A stretch of 64,000 bases of DNA from JALZCH01 sp036387315 (GTDB taxonomy: Bacteria; Acidobacteriota; Blastocatellia; Pyrinomonadales; Pyrinomonadaceae). The stretch is from contig DASVTY010000058.1 of assembly GCA_036387315.1 (NCBI GenBank), forward strand, positions 1 to 64,000, given 5' to 3'. Position numbers and translations under genes: made by a program. The number at the start of each line of letters is the position of its first letter. The stretch's first letter is position 1. The notes beneath the pieces were generated by a model, which saw only the letters and a program-made list of their open reading frames with translations, had not been told where the DNA came from and ran no database searches. Shown in pieces: positions 32,832-42,100 of this stretch.

Positions 32832-33649
32832 TTGATAAAATCGAAAAACGCTTTTTGCAGCTTTCGGGCGATTTCGTTTTGATAAATTTTGTCGTTAAAT
32901 TTTTGCGCAGAACGAATTTCGATTCCGGCTGAAGTCAGAAAAATCTCGTCCGCCGCTCGGAGCGCGTCAATTCCGGCGGCAGTTTCGGAAATTTGCAGAT
33001 TTAAGTTTTTTGCCAAATCGAAAATCAAATTCCGCGTTGTTCCCGCCAAAGCTCCTGTTTCAAGACGGGGCGTAAAAATCCGCCCGTTTTTCGTCCAAAA
33101 CAAATTAGCGAGACACGCCGAAGCCGTTTCGCCGCGTTCGTTAAGTCGAACGGCTTCTGTGCAGCCCTGCGCTTTTGCCATTTCGAGCGCGAGCAGATTT
33201 TCCAAATAATTACAGCTTTTGACGCCCGCAAGCGGCGAAGCGGAGTTAACCGAAAGCGGTGAAACGTTTAAGATTAAATCATTTATTGTTTCTTTTCGGT
33301 CGGCGGTCGTTATTAGAACGGATGTTTTTAGCTCGCTCGAAAAATTCCAGAGAGAGCCGCCGCTTGCCTCAAATAATGTAATTCTGGCGCGTCCGGTTTC
33401 GATTTTGTTTGCCGCGATTAAATCAAAAAGCGTTTCCTCAAAGCCGGAAATCTCGCTTAAATCCAGATTGATTTTCGCCGCGTGCGCGCGCAATCTGCGC
33501 GAATGCTCGCTCAAAAGAAACGGTTGGCGGTTGTAAATCGCCAGCGTCGTAAAAACTCCGCGCCCATAAAGAGCAGCCGACGACGCGGCGGGCAAATTTG
33601 CGTCGCCGGCTTTTAAAATTTTTCCGTTGTAAACGACCAATTCGTGCAA
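32828..33649 (-). CDS. Class IV PLP aminotransferase, aminodeoxychorismate lyase-like
   Basis: A 273-residue protein of the PabC/IlvE/D-amino-acid transaminase family. It starts VVYNGKILKAGDANL, has YGRGVFTTLAI, the PLP-binding lysine in AGVKSCNYLENLLAL, the ERGETASACLANLFW motif and GTTRNLIFDLA. The size and the RGVFTT start fit aminodeoxychorismate lyase (folate pathway), but family members are hard to separate by sequence alone. pabA/pabB are not adjacent. Confidence 0.8.
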   Translation of the reverse strand: MHELVVYNGKILKAGDANLPAASSAALYGRGVFTTLAIYNRQPFLLSEHSRRLRAHAAKINLDLSEISGFEETLFDLIAANKIETGRARITLFEASGGSLWNFSSELKTSVLITTADRKETINDLILNVSPLSVNSASPLAGVKSCNYLENLLALEMAKAQGCTEAVRLNERGETASACLANLFWTKNGRIFTPRLETGALAGTTRNLIFDLAKNLNLQISETAAGIDALRAADEIFLTSAGIEIRSAQKFNDKIYQNEIARKLQKAFFDFIN

Positions 33650-33754
33650 AACAGTTTGACGTGAAAATTTTTAATGCTATTTTAACCCAAATGCAAAATT
33701 AAAAGTTTTCGCGCCGCGATTGTTAATTTTAATTTCGATGATTTCTGGAAAACA

Positions 33755-34618
33755 ATGAATCAAAGTCCGATTTCAAGACGAAAATTTTCTTCTCGCTGGC
33801 GGGAAATCAAATCTTCGCCGCATCCGCTCAAAACGCTGGCGGCGGGCGTTTCGCGCGCGGCGCGGAGAGCGATTAACGAATCGAAAAATCTAATCATCGA
33901 AGAACAAATAATTTATCTCGAACGCCTTCCGCGCGAAATGGACGGCTTGCGTATCGTGCAGCTTTCCGACGTGCATCACAGCCGGTTTATTGACGCCGAG
34001 CAAATAAAAGATTCAGTCGAAATTGCCAACTATTTAAGACCTGACATCACGGTTTTAACCGGCGATTACGTTTCGCACGGAACTGATTATATTGCCCCGG
34101 TGGCGGATATTTTGGGCGAATTACGCGCGCCGCAAGGCGTTTACGCGGTTCTCGGAAATCACGATTATCGAACGGATGCGCGTTTGATTACCGATTTGTT
34201 TCGCGCCGAAGGCATTCGAGTTTTAGTTAACGAAGGCTTGCATTTAACGAAAAACGGCGCGACTCTTTGGCTTTGCGGCGTTGACGATACGCTTTACGGA
34301 GCGCCCGATTTGGAGCTTGCTCTGGCGGGTTCGCGCCCGACTGAATTTAAGTTTTTGCTGTGTCACAATCCGGTGATTTTACGGCGAGCCGCCGCAGTCG
34401 GCGTTGACTTAATCGTTTCGGGACACACGCACGGCGGGCAAGTCCGTCTGCGCTCTACGGAAGAAAATCTGATTTTGCCGCGTCGCCCGCGCGCGAGCGG
34501 TTTATTGCAGCGCGGCGCGGCACAAATTTATATTTCGCGGGGAATCGGAACGGTTGTTTTGCCGTTTCGTTATCAATGCCCGCCGGAAATCAGTCTTTTG
34601 GAATTGCGGAAAGCTTAA
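33755..34618 (+). CDS. Metallophosphoesterase, YaeI/YkuE-like
   Basis: A 287-residue protein with a complete metallophosphatase site: IVQLSDVHHS, TVLTGDYVSH, VLGNHDYR, and VSGHTHGGQVR. The pattern is that of the YaeI group, which includes lipid-A-related pyrophosphatases and phosphodiesterases. The N-terminal ~45 residues are basic and may lie at the membrane, without a clear transmembrane helix. pgsA follows 36 bp downstream, which hints at a role in phospholipid or envelope metabolism. Confidence 0.87.
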   Translation: MNQSPISRRKFSSRWREIKSSPHPLKTLAAGVSRAARRAINESKNLIIEEQIIYLERLPREMDGLRIVQLSDVHHSRFIDAEQIKDSVEIANYLRPDITVLTGDYVSHGTDYIAPVADILGELRAPQGVYAVLGNHDYRTDARLITDLFRAEGIRVLVNEGLHLTKNGATLWLCGVDDTLYGAPDLELALAGSRPTEFKFLLCHNPVILRRAAAVGVDLIVSGHTHGGQVRLRSTEENLILPRRPRASGLLQRGAAQIYISRGIGTVVLPFRYQCPPEISLLELRKA

Positions 34619-34654
34619 AAGAAATTATATTTTACCGGGCAGTTTTCATCTGCT

Positions 34655-35215
34655 ATGACCTTCGCCAACTTGATTACACTTTTGCGAATCGTTTTGATAC
34701 CGCTTTTTGTTTCGCTGCTTTTTTATCAAAAATTCGGCTGGGCTTTATTGACTTTCCTCATTGCAGGCGTTTCCGACGGAATTGACGGAGCAATTGCGCG
34801 CACATTTAATCAATCATCCGAGCTGGGCAAAATTCTCGATCCGATTGCCGACAAGCTTTTGATGACCACGGCTTTTATCGTTCTGAGTTTGCCGACAATC
34901 GTTTCCGGCGAAAGTCTGCCCGTTCCGTTTTGGCTGACGGCTGCCGTAATCGCCCGTGATGTGCTGATAATTTCGGTTGCCGGAGCGATCTTTGTGGCGA
35001 CCGGATTTCGCGGTTTTCGCCCTTCATTCTGGGGAAAAGTCAGCACTCTTGTCCAGGTTTTCGGCGTCGGTTTGATTCTGGTTGCCGCAGCTTTTCAACA
35101 TCTCGCCTTTTATCTGCCTCTCGTTTACTTCACAATCTTTCTTTTCACCGCAATTTCGGGGATTCATTATATCTTTTTCATCAACAAATTAATGAGACAG
35201 CAAAATTCAAAATAA
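34655..35215 (+). CDS. pgsA: CDP-diacylglycerol-glycerol-3-phosphate 3-phosphatidyltransferase
   Basis: A 186-residue integral membrane enzyme with the CDP-alcohol phosphotransferase signature DGIDGAIARTFNQSSELGKI followed by LDPIADK, which supplies the catalytic Asp residues. It starts FANLITLLRIVLIP, which is typical. It makes phosphatidylglycerophosphate for phosphatidylglycerol synthesis in the inner membrane. Length is normal. Confidence 0.93.
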   Translation: MTFANLITLLRIVLIPLFVSLLFYQKFGWALLTFLIAGVSDGIDGAIARTFNQSSELGKILDPIADKLLMTTAFIVLSLPTIVSGESLPVPFWLTAAVIARDVLIISVAGAIFVATGFRGFRPSFWGKVSTLVQVFGVGLILVAAAFQHLAFYLPLVYFTIFLFTAISGIHYIFFINKLMRQQNSK

Positions 35216-35256
35216 ATATAACTCTTTATTTTGATTTATTTAAGATATTGAGAATC

Positions 35257-35334
35257 AGTTGAGTTTTATAGTATAAGAAACTTGACAATGGTACACTCAA
35301 CTATTATTCTTGTAATTGATTCAACTAGGTTGAA
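35257..35334 (+). promoter_or_regulatory. dnaK promoter with HAIR-like inverted repeats
   Basis: A good promoter lies at TTGACA (35282-35287), 17 bp, TATTCT (35305-35310). It is flanked and overlapped by AGTTGAGT (35257-35264) and its reverse complement ACTCAACT (35295-35302); a second inverted repeat TTCAAC-TAG-GTTGAA lies at 35320-35334. The GTTGAGT/ACTCAAC halves are one base from the HspR HAIR half-sites CTTGAGT/ACTCAAG, and hspR is in this gene cluster. No CIRCE element is present. Confidence 0.55.
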
Positions 35335-35356
35335 AAGCAATTTGGAGTAAAAGTTT

Positions 35357-37300
35357 ATGAGCAAAATTATCGGTATTGACTTAGGTACGACAAACTCGGT
35401 CGTCGCCGTAATGGAAGGCGGCGAGCCGGTGGTTATCACTAATGAAGAGGGCGGCAGAACGACGCCTTCGGTTGTCGCTTTTACGAAGGACGGCAACCGT
35501 CTGGTCGGTCAGGTGGCAAAACGCCAAGCCGTGACCAACCCGGAAAATACGGTTTATTCGATTAAGCGTTTTATGGGACGGCGCTTTGAAGAAGTTTCGG
35601 AAGAAAAGAAACAAGTTCCGTACAAAGCCGAACGCGCCGGAAACGGCGACGTGCGAGTTGCCGCAGGCGGCAAAGATTACAGCCCACCGGAGATTTCCGC
35701 AATGATTCTGCAAAAGTTGAAAAAAGCTGCGGAAGATTATCTCGGCGCTAAAGTTGACCGCGCGGTTATCACCGTTCCGGCTTATTTTAACGACGCGCAG
35801 CGTCAGGCGACCAAAGACGCAGGCAAAATCGCCGGGCTTGAAGTGATGCGAATTGTCAACGAACCGACGGCGGCGGCATTGGCTTACGGTCTCGACAAGA
35901 AAAAAGACGAAATGATCGCCGTGTTCGACTTCGGCGGCGGAACATTTGATATTTCGGTTCTCGAAGTTGGCGAAGGCGTCGTCGAAGTAAAATCAACCAA
36001 TGGCGACACGCACCTCGGCGGTGATGACGTTGACGAAGCGTTGATTAAATGGATTATCGAAGAGTTCAAACGCGATCAGGGAATTGATTTATCGCAAGAC
36101 AAAATGGCTCTCCAACGCCTGAAAGAAGCGGCGGAAAAAGCCAAAATCGAGCTATCGAGCGCGATGCAGACCGATGTCAATTTGCCGTTTATCACGGCTG
36201 ATGCTTCCGGTCCAAAGCACTTGAATATGTCGCTCACGCGATCCAAATTCGAGCAGCTCGTTGAGCCGATTTTGCAGCGTTTGATGCCGCCGGTAGAACA
36301 GGCAATCAAAGACGCGGGTTTGACGAAAGATAAAATTGAAGAAATCGTCCTCGTCGGCGGTTCGACCAGAATTCCGAAAGTGCAGGAAATGGTCAAAAGC
36401 TTCTTCGGTAAAGAGCCGAACAAAACGGTCAACCCTGACGAAGTTGTGGCTCTCGGCGCGGCTGTTCAGGCAGGCGTTTTGGGCGGCGAAAAAACGGATA
36501 TTCTGCTGCTCGACGTAACGCCGCTTTCGCTCGGAATCGAAACTCTGGGCGGTGTGGCAACGAAATTGATCGAGCGCAACACGACGATTCCGACCCGAAA
36601 GAGCGAGATTTTCTCGACTGCTTCGGACAATCAAACTTCCGTCGAAGTCCACGTCATTCAGGGCGAGCGCCCGATGGCGGCGGACAATAAAACGCTCGGC
36701 AAATTCCATCTCGTCGGAATTCCGCCCGCACCGCGCGGTATGCCGCAGGTCGAAGTCACCTTTGACATTGACGCCAACGGCATCGTCAACGTCTCGGCGA
36801 AAGATTTGGGCACGGGACGCGAGCAGAAGATTACGATTACGGCTTCTTCGGGTCTGTCGAAAGACGAAATTGACCGGATGATGAAAGACGCCGACGCGCA
36901 CTCGTCTGAAGACGCCAAACGCCGCGAAGCGATTGAAGCCAAAAACCGTCTCGATGGTCTCGTTTATCAGGTCGAAAAAACTTATAACGAGAACAAAGAG
37001 AAGCTCGACCAGGCTTCGGCGACCGAACTTGAAGAAGCTCTCAGTGAATCGCGCACAGCTTTAAACTCAAACGACGCCGAGCCGATGAACAATGCTTTCA
37101 ACCGTTTGCAAACTGCTTCGCACAAACTCGCTGAAGTGCTCTACAATCAGCAAGGCGCGAGCGGCGGTCAAACAACCGGCGACGAGCAGGCTTCATCAGC
37201 CGGAGCGGGCGCGAGCGGCTCAACCGGCGGTAACGCCGGCGGCGGAGCTGATGATGTGATTGACGCCGAATATGTTGATGTTGACAACGATAAAAAGTAA
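35357..37300 (+). CDS. dnaK: Chaperone protein DnaK (Hsp70)
   Basis: A 647-residue ATP-driven chaperone. It starts with GIDLGTTNSVVAVMEGG and has VITVPAYFNDAQRQATKDAG, IVNEPTAAALAYG, VFDFGGGTFDISVLEVG, VLVGGSTRIPKVQ, the linker LLLDVTPLSLGIET, and the C-terminal DVIDAEYVDVDNDKK after a Gly/Ser-rich stretch. GGAGT precedes the ATG. It is first in dnaK-dnaJ-hspR; grpE is missing from the cluster. Confidence 0.98.
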   Translation: MSKIIGIDLGTTNSVVAVMEGGEPVVITNEEGGRTTPSVVAFTKDGNRLVGQVAKRQAVTNPENTVYSIKRFMGRRFEEVSEEKKQVPYKAERAGNGDVRVAAGGKDYSPPEISAMILQKLKKAAEDYLGAKVDRAVITVPAYFNDAQRQATKDAGKIAGLEVMRIVNEPTAAALAYGLDKKKDEMIAVFDFGGGTFDISVLEVGEGVVEVKSTNGDTHLGGDDVDEALIKWIIEEFKRDQGIDLSQDKMALQRLKEAAEKAKIELSSAMQTDVNLPFITADASGPKHLNMSLTRSKFEQLVEPILQRLMPPVEQAIKDAGLTKDKIEEIVLVGGSTRIPKVQEMVKSFFGKEPNKTVNPDEVVALGAAVQAGVLGGEKTDILLLDVTPLSLGIETLGGVATKLIERNTTIPTRKSEIFSTASDNQTSVEVHVIQGERPMAADNKTLGKFHLVGIPPAPRGMPQVEVTFDIDANGIVNVSAKDLGTGREQKITITASSGLSKDEIDRMMKDADAHSSEDAKRREAIEAKNRLDGLVYQVEKTYNENKEKLDQASATELEEALSESRTALNSNDAEPMNNAFNRLQTASHKLAEVLYNQQGASGGQTTGDEQASSAGAGASGSTGGNAGGGADDVIDAEYVDVDNDKK

Positions 37301-37369
37301 GCAGTAAGCGGTGAGCAGTGAGCAGAAAACAGTTCTGCTGCTCACTGCTTACGGCTCATCGCTCACTGT
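37297..37369. repeat. Inverted heptanucleotide repeat in the dnaK-dnaJ spacer
   Basis: From the dnaK stop codon the sequence runs in 7-base steps GTAAGCA, GTAAGCG, GTGAGCA, GTGAGCA, GAAAACA. From 37339 it runs in inverted steps TGCTCAC, TGCTTAC, GGCTCAT, CGCTCAC. The two halves pair into a hairpin of about 25 bp with a few mismatches and a 12-base loop, lying entirely between the two genes. Confidence 0.85.
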
Positions 37370-37373
37370 AGAA

Positions 37374-38552
37374 ATGGCAGCAAATAACAAACAAGATTAC
37401 TACCAGCTTCTGGGTGTAAAAAAAGACGCGACGGCGGAGGAAATTAAAAAAGCCTACCGCCGTTTGGCGCGAAAATATCACCCTGACGTTAATCCGAACG
37501 ACAAATCTTCGGAAGAAAAATTTAAACAAATTACCGAAGCCAATGACGTCCTGACCGACGAAAAGAAGCGTAAGATTTACGACCGTTTCGGTTATTATTC
37601 GGACAATTTGTCCGAAGCCGATTTGAAAAATCCGTTTGCCGGAGCAGCCGGGCGCGGCGCTGGCGGTGCAGGCGGTTTTGATTTTTCAGGTTTTAATTGG
37701 GAATCGGGCGGCGGTCCGACAAGTACCGGTGGCGGTTTTAGCGATATTTTCGAGACTCTGTTCGGCAAGGGCAAAGGAAAAGAAGCCGAACCGCCGCGCC
37801 CCGAACCGAAAAAAGGCGAGGACATCGAAATGCCGCTCGCCCTCTCGTTTGAAGAAGCGTTTCGCGGTTTGACGACGAATATTACGGTCAACCGCTCGGT
37901 GCAATGTTCTCGTTGTCAGGGCGCGGGAGATATGGGCGGAGCGCTCGTAACTTGTACGACCTGCAACGGCACGGGACAAGTTCGGCGAACGGGCGGACGG
38001 CTTGAATTTCAGCAATCTTGCCCGGATTGCGGCGGCACCGGAAAACGCCGTCCGCCTTGTCCGCTGTGTCACGGCAAAGGCGTCACGCCGGTTTCCGAGC
38101 AGGTAAAAGTCAGGATTCCGCCCGGCGTTGACACAGGTTCGCGCGTTCGCGTTCCGGGCAAAGGTCAGGGCGGCAGACTCGGCGCGCAGCCCGGCGATTT
38201 ATTTATCGTCACGCGCGTCGGCGAGCATAAATTTCTAACGCGCAAAGGCGAAAACGTTTATGTCACCGTCCCGATTACAGTTTCGGAAGCGGCTTTGGGC
38301 GCGAAAATCGAAGTGCCGACTGTTGAGGGAAAAGCGCAGCTTAAAATTCCGCCCGGAACGCAAAGCGGGCAAAAATTTCGTCTGCGCGAGCGTGGTTTTC
38401 CCAGTTTAAGAAATCCGCAGGCGCGCGGCGATCAATTTATCGAAGTGCAAATTACGCTGCCGAAGATAATTTCGGAAGAAACAAAAGACATTTTGCGCCA
38501 ATTTGAACGCGCCAATCCCGAAAATCCGCGCAAAGCAATGGGACTGGAGTAG
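37374..38552 (+). CDS. dnaJ: Chaperone protein DnaJ (type I Hsp40)
   Basis: 392 residues from ATG 37374. An upstream in-frame ATG (37311) lies inside the repeat hairpin and would add unrelated residues. It has the J domain with HPD in RKYHPDVNPND, a Gly/Phe-rich region, four CxxCxGxG zinc motifs (CSRCQGAG, CTTCNGTG, CPDCGGTG, CPLCHGKG) and the C-terminal substrate domain. It stimulates DnaK ATPase. No good ribosome site precedes it, so translation may depend on coupling through the hairpin. Confidence 0.96.
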   Translation: MAANNKQDYYQLLGVKKDATAEEIKKAYRRLARKYHPDVNPNDKSSEEKFKQITEANDVLTDEKKRKIYDRFGYYSDNLSEADLKNPFAGAAGRGAGGAGGFDFSGFNWESGGGPTSTGGGFSDIFETLFGKGKGKEAEPPRPEPKKGEDIEMPLALSFEEAFRGLTTNITVNRSVQCSRCQGAGDMGGALVTCTTCNGTGQVRRTGGRLEFQQSCPDCGGTGKRRPPCPLCHGKGVTPVSEQVKVRIPPGVDTGSRVRVPGKGQGGRLGAQPGDLFIVTRVGEHKFLTRKGENVYVTVPITVSEAALGAKIEVPTVEGKAQLKIPPGTQSGQKFRLRERGFPSLRNPQARGDQFIEVQITLPKIISEETKDILRQFERANPENPRKAMGLE

Positions 38553-38621
38553 ATTACGAATTTCAAATTACGAATTACGAATGAAAAACCGCTTTTATGG
38601 TAATTCGTAATTCGTGATTGA
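38553..38621. repeat. Inverted heptanucleotide repeat in the dnaJ-hspR spacer
   Basis: Directly after the dnaJ stop the steps are ATTACGA, ATTTCAA, ATTACGA, ATTACGA, ATGAAAA. After a 13-base centre the inverted steps are TAATTCG, TAATTCG, TGATTGA, ending 5 bases before the hspR ATG. The word differs from that of the dnaK-dnaJ spacer but the 7-base step and inverted layout are the same. Confidence 0.85.
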
Positions 38622-38626
38622 TTAAA

Positions 38627-39025
38627 ATGAAACGTAAAGCGAAAACTTATACAATCAGCGCAGTCGCCGAAATGTACGAGCTTCATCCGCAAACTCTGCG
38701 GCTTTACGAGCGCGAAGGTCTTCTTAAACCGTCTCGTTCCGAGGGCAACACTCGCCTTTATACCGACCCTGATTTAGAGCGGTTGGAAATCATTTTATCC
38801 TTAACCAGAGATTTGGGCGTTAATCTGGCGGGCGTCGAAATTATCTTAAATATGCGCCAGAAAATGGATGAGATGCAGCGCGAATTTGAGCGATTTTTCG
38901 AATATTTGCGAACTCACGCCCGCGAGTTTTCACAGCCGCCGAGCGATACGGACAGCGAAGCACTGGTGCCTTCGATCCGGCTTAACATTTTACAAAGAAT
39001 AAACAGCAGAGACAGCGACGAATAA
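38627..39025 (+). CDS. hspR: MerR-family heat-shock repressor HspR
   Basis: About 132 residues from ATG 38627. An N-terminal winged helix-turn-helix of MerR type (YTISAVAEMYELHPQTLRLYE, then EGLLKPSRSEGNTRLYT) is followed by a helical dimerisation region rich in Met/Glu. The sequence and its position after dnaK-dnaJ match HspR, which represses the dnaK operon with DnaK as co-repressor in actinobacteria and some other phyla. Its likely operator is the inverted repeat at 35257-35302. Confidence 0.85.
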   Translation: MKRKAKTYTISAVAEMYELHPQTLRLYEREGLLKPSRSEGNTRLYTDPDLERLEIILSLTRDLGVNLAGVEIILNMRQKMDEMQREFERFFEYLRTHAREFSQPPSDTDSEALVPSIRLNILQRINSRDSDE

Positions 39026-39150
39026 AAGAGTTTCTCGCGCCGACCAAATTCCCTTCCGCCTTTTTGTTTTCGCTCCTTTACAAAAGAGGCATATTGTTAG
39101 AAAATAACAACTTCGAATTTCTAGCCTCAAACCTAACTTGGAGAGAATTT

Positions 39151-42100
39151 ATGTATCTCAATGCGACCGTTCTGCGGTTTTGTGTATTGATTTTTACTGC
39201 TTTATTTTTGTTTTCTTTTAACTTTAATCAAGCGATTTTTGCGCAAGACCTGGACGAAGTGACGATTTCCGGTCGCGTCGCCGATCAAAACGGCGCGATT
39301 ATTCCGGGCGCGACCGTCACGGCTATTCTGGTCGGCGAAAACGTCGAACGCACCGTAACGGCTGACGAAGAAGGTCGTTTCCGAATCATCGAACTCAAAC
39401 CCGGCGTTTACAATTTGCGCGCGACAGCCACAAATTTCGGGACGCAGGAGAAAAACGAATTAACGACGATTTCCGGTCAAAACGTGCAGCTCGATTTTAC
39501 GCTCGCGCCCGCCGGAGTCAGCGTAGAAACGGTCGTTGTTAACGAGGATACCGCGCCAGCCGTTGATACGACTCGAACGGTTGTCGGCGGGACGGTCACG
39601 CAGCGCGAGATCGAAGAATTGCCGAACAACACGCGCAACCCGCTCGATCTGGTTTTTACTTTGGGCGGCGTTACGGAAGAACCGCTTTCGACTCGTGATT
39701 TATCGGGCGACCGCGGCACGCGCGGCTCAATCGCGCAGGGAAACACGCCCGAAGAAGCAGGAACTTTTGCTTTGTCCGGCGGCGCGGCTTATTCAAACAA
39801 CATCACGATTGACGGACTCGATAACAACGACGACCGAACCGCGGGTTTTCGTTTTCAGCCTTCGATTGAATCAATTGCCGAAGTTCAGGTCGTCACCAAT
39901 CAATTTTCCGCCGAATACGGTCGCGCATCGGGCGGTCGCGTCAATCTCCGCACACGCACCGGGAGCAATAAATTTCACGGACGCGGCTTTTTCTTTTACC
40001 GCGATTCCGAATTAAACGCCAACACCTGGAACAATAACCGTCGCGGCATCGAACGCCCGCCGTTTACAAACTACAATCCGGGCGCGACTTTGAGCGGTCC
40101 GATTGTCAAAAATAAATTATTTTTCTTCTCGGCTTACGAATTCGACAAAATTCAGGAAGATACGATTATTGACGTTTACCTCCCGATCAATAATACGTCG
40201 CGTTTCACTTTGCCCGCGCCGACAAATCCTTCGCAGGCGTTTGTCTCGAACACCGGAAACAACTTCGTCCTGATCGCGCCGTATATTCAAGCGGTTGACA
40301 CGCCTTCGCGGAGACATACTTTTTCGACCCGCATTGATTGGAATTTGAACAACGCCAATAGTTTTACTTTCGGCTATCAAATGGGGCGCTCAAACGATCT
40401 GCGCCAATTCAGCGGAACAAATCGTCTGGCTGATGCTCTGATCGGACGCATCCGCGACACAGACGGATTCAACGCTACGCATAATTTGATCGTCAGCCCG
40501 AAAACGGTCAATCAATTCCGTTTTCAATATTCATCGCTCCGCCCGACTTCGACACCGAACGCCGGAGAAACCGCGCCCGTGATTTTGGTCAGCGGTTTTA
40601 CGCCGCCGGATGAGGCTTTTTCGGCAACGCAAACTTTCGGCGCGTCAACTTCCGGTTCGAGCGACCGCAAGGAAAATCGCTTTCAATTTCAAGACACACT
40701 GACGCAAATTGTCGGCGATCACAGCTTGAAATTCGGAGCCGATTATCAGCGTGTTAATACTCGCTATATTGACCGTTTCGATGCGACCGGAACTTATCGT
40801 TTTTCCAATTTCTTCTTTTTCGGTCAAAATTCGGTGACGAGCTTTCAGCAAAATTTCAACACCGAATCGGAAGTAAAAAACAACTATTTCGGCATTTTCG
40901 CGCAGGACGATTGGCGCATTCGCCCGAATTTGACGCTCAGCTTGGGCGTACGCTACGAGCGCGAAACCGTCGTTGACGACAACAATAATTTCGGTCCGCG
41001 CGCGGCAATTGCCTGGAATCCTTTTAAGGGCGACAAAACCGTTATTCGCGCGGGCGCGGGAATTTTCTACAACCGCGTTTTGCTGCGCACGGTTGACGAT
41101 TTCACAGCCGGAGCGCAGGAACTGCGTTTCGACACGAGAAACCGTTTTCCGAGCGATGTTACGTTCAACTTGATTCGCGATTTCTTCACCCAACGGTTTC
41201 CGAATCCGGTCACACTCGACACGGCGATTCCGATTAACGCCGCCGGCGCAACCAGAACAGTTCGTGAATTATCGCGTCCGGGCGCATTCCGCGAGCTTGA
41301 CCCGGACATCAAGATTCCCGAAAGCTACCAGTTCAACATCGGTTTCGAGCGCGAAATTTTCAAGGGAATCACGTTTGAAACAAACTTTACGCTCAACAAA
41401 ACGATTCACCTGTGGCGCGAATACAACGCCAACGCGCCGGCTCTGCCGGCGGGAACGCCCGACAGAAGCGGAGACGGGCAAGTGACTTTTACTGACTATC
41501 TGCTCGGAATCAATTCCGGCATTTCACGTTTTGTTCTCGGTTCGCAGACCGATGATGTCGGGTTGACGAGCTTAACGGGCGGAGCCTGTACGGGCTTTAC
41601 GCAAACCTGCATCGTCAATCTCAACTCGTCGCAAAACCGTTCTGATTGCGATTCGGCTCTCGATCCAATCGGAGCGCCGACGCTTTCGCCGATTTGCCGC
41701 GCTCTCGCCGCTGTTCAATTGCTTCGTCCGGCGGAGTTTCAGAACCAAGGGATTTATACTCAATTCGAGCGCGTCGCTTCAATCGGCAACAGCTTTTACA
41801 AAGGCGCGACGTTTGAACTCAGAAATCGTTTTCGTCAATTCGGCGGCGGCTTCGGCGGCGCGATGCGTCTCGTTTACACTTTGTCGAGCCTGAAAGACGA
41901 TGGCATCGTCAATACTTCTTCGGCTCAAATTGTCGGAGATTTCAGATCGGAATACTCACGCAGCTTGCTCGACCGTCGCCATCGAATCGCCTTTTCCGGC
42001 ACTTTCGACACGCCTTATTGGCTCGGCAAATTGCGCCTGTCGCCGCTTTTCCGCTTCGGTTCAAGCGCGCCGTTCAATCTTTCGGTCGGCGGAAACGACC

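Noticed and set aside
35216..35356. CIRCE element before dnaK
   Set aside because: The TTAGCACTC-N9-GAGTGCTAA pattern is not present; the inverted repeats resemble HAIR half-sites instead.
36152..36901. 249-codon open frame antisense to dnaK
   Set aside because: Well-known type of dnaK antisense frame; the sense gene is certain.
37311..37373. Upstream ATG extension of dnaJ
   Set aside because: The added residues are encoded by the heptad repeat hairpin and precede the conserved J domain start.
37297..38621. CRISPR-like array
   Set aside because: Units are 7 bp with no spacers, and no cas gene is present.
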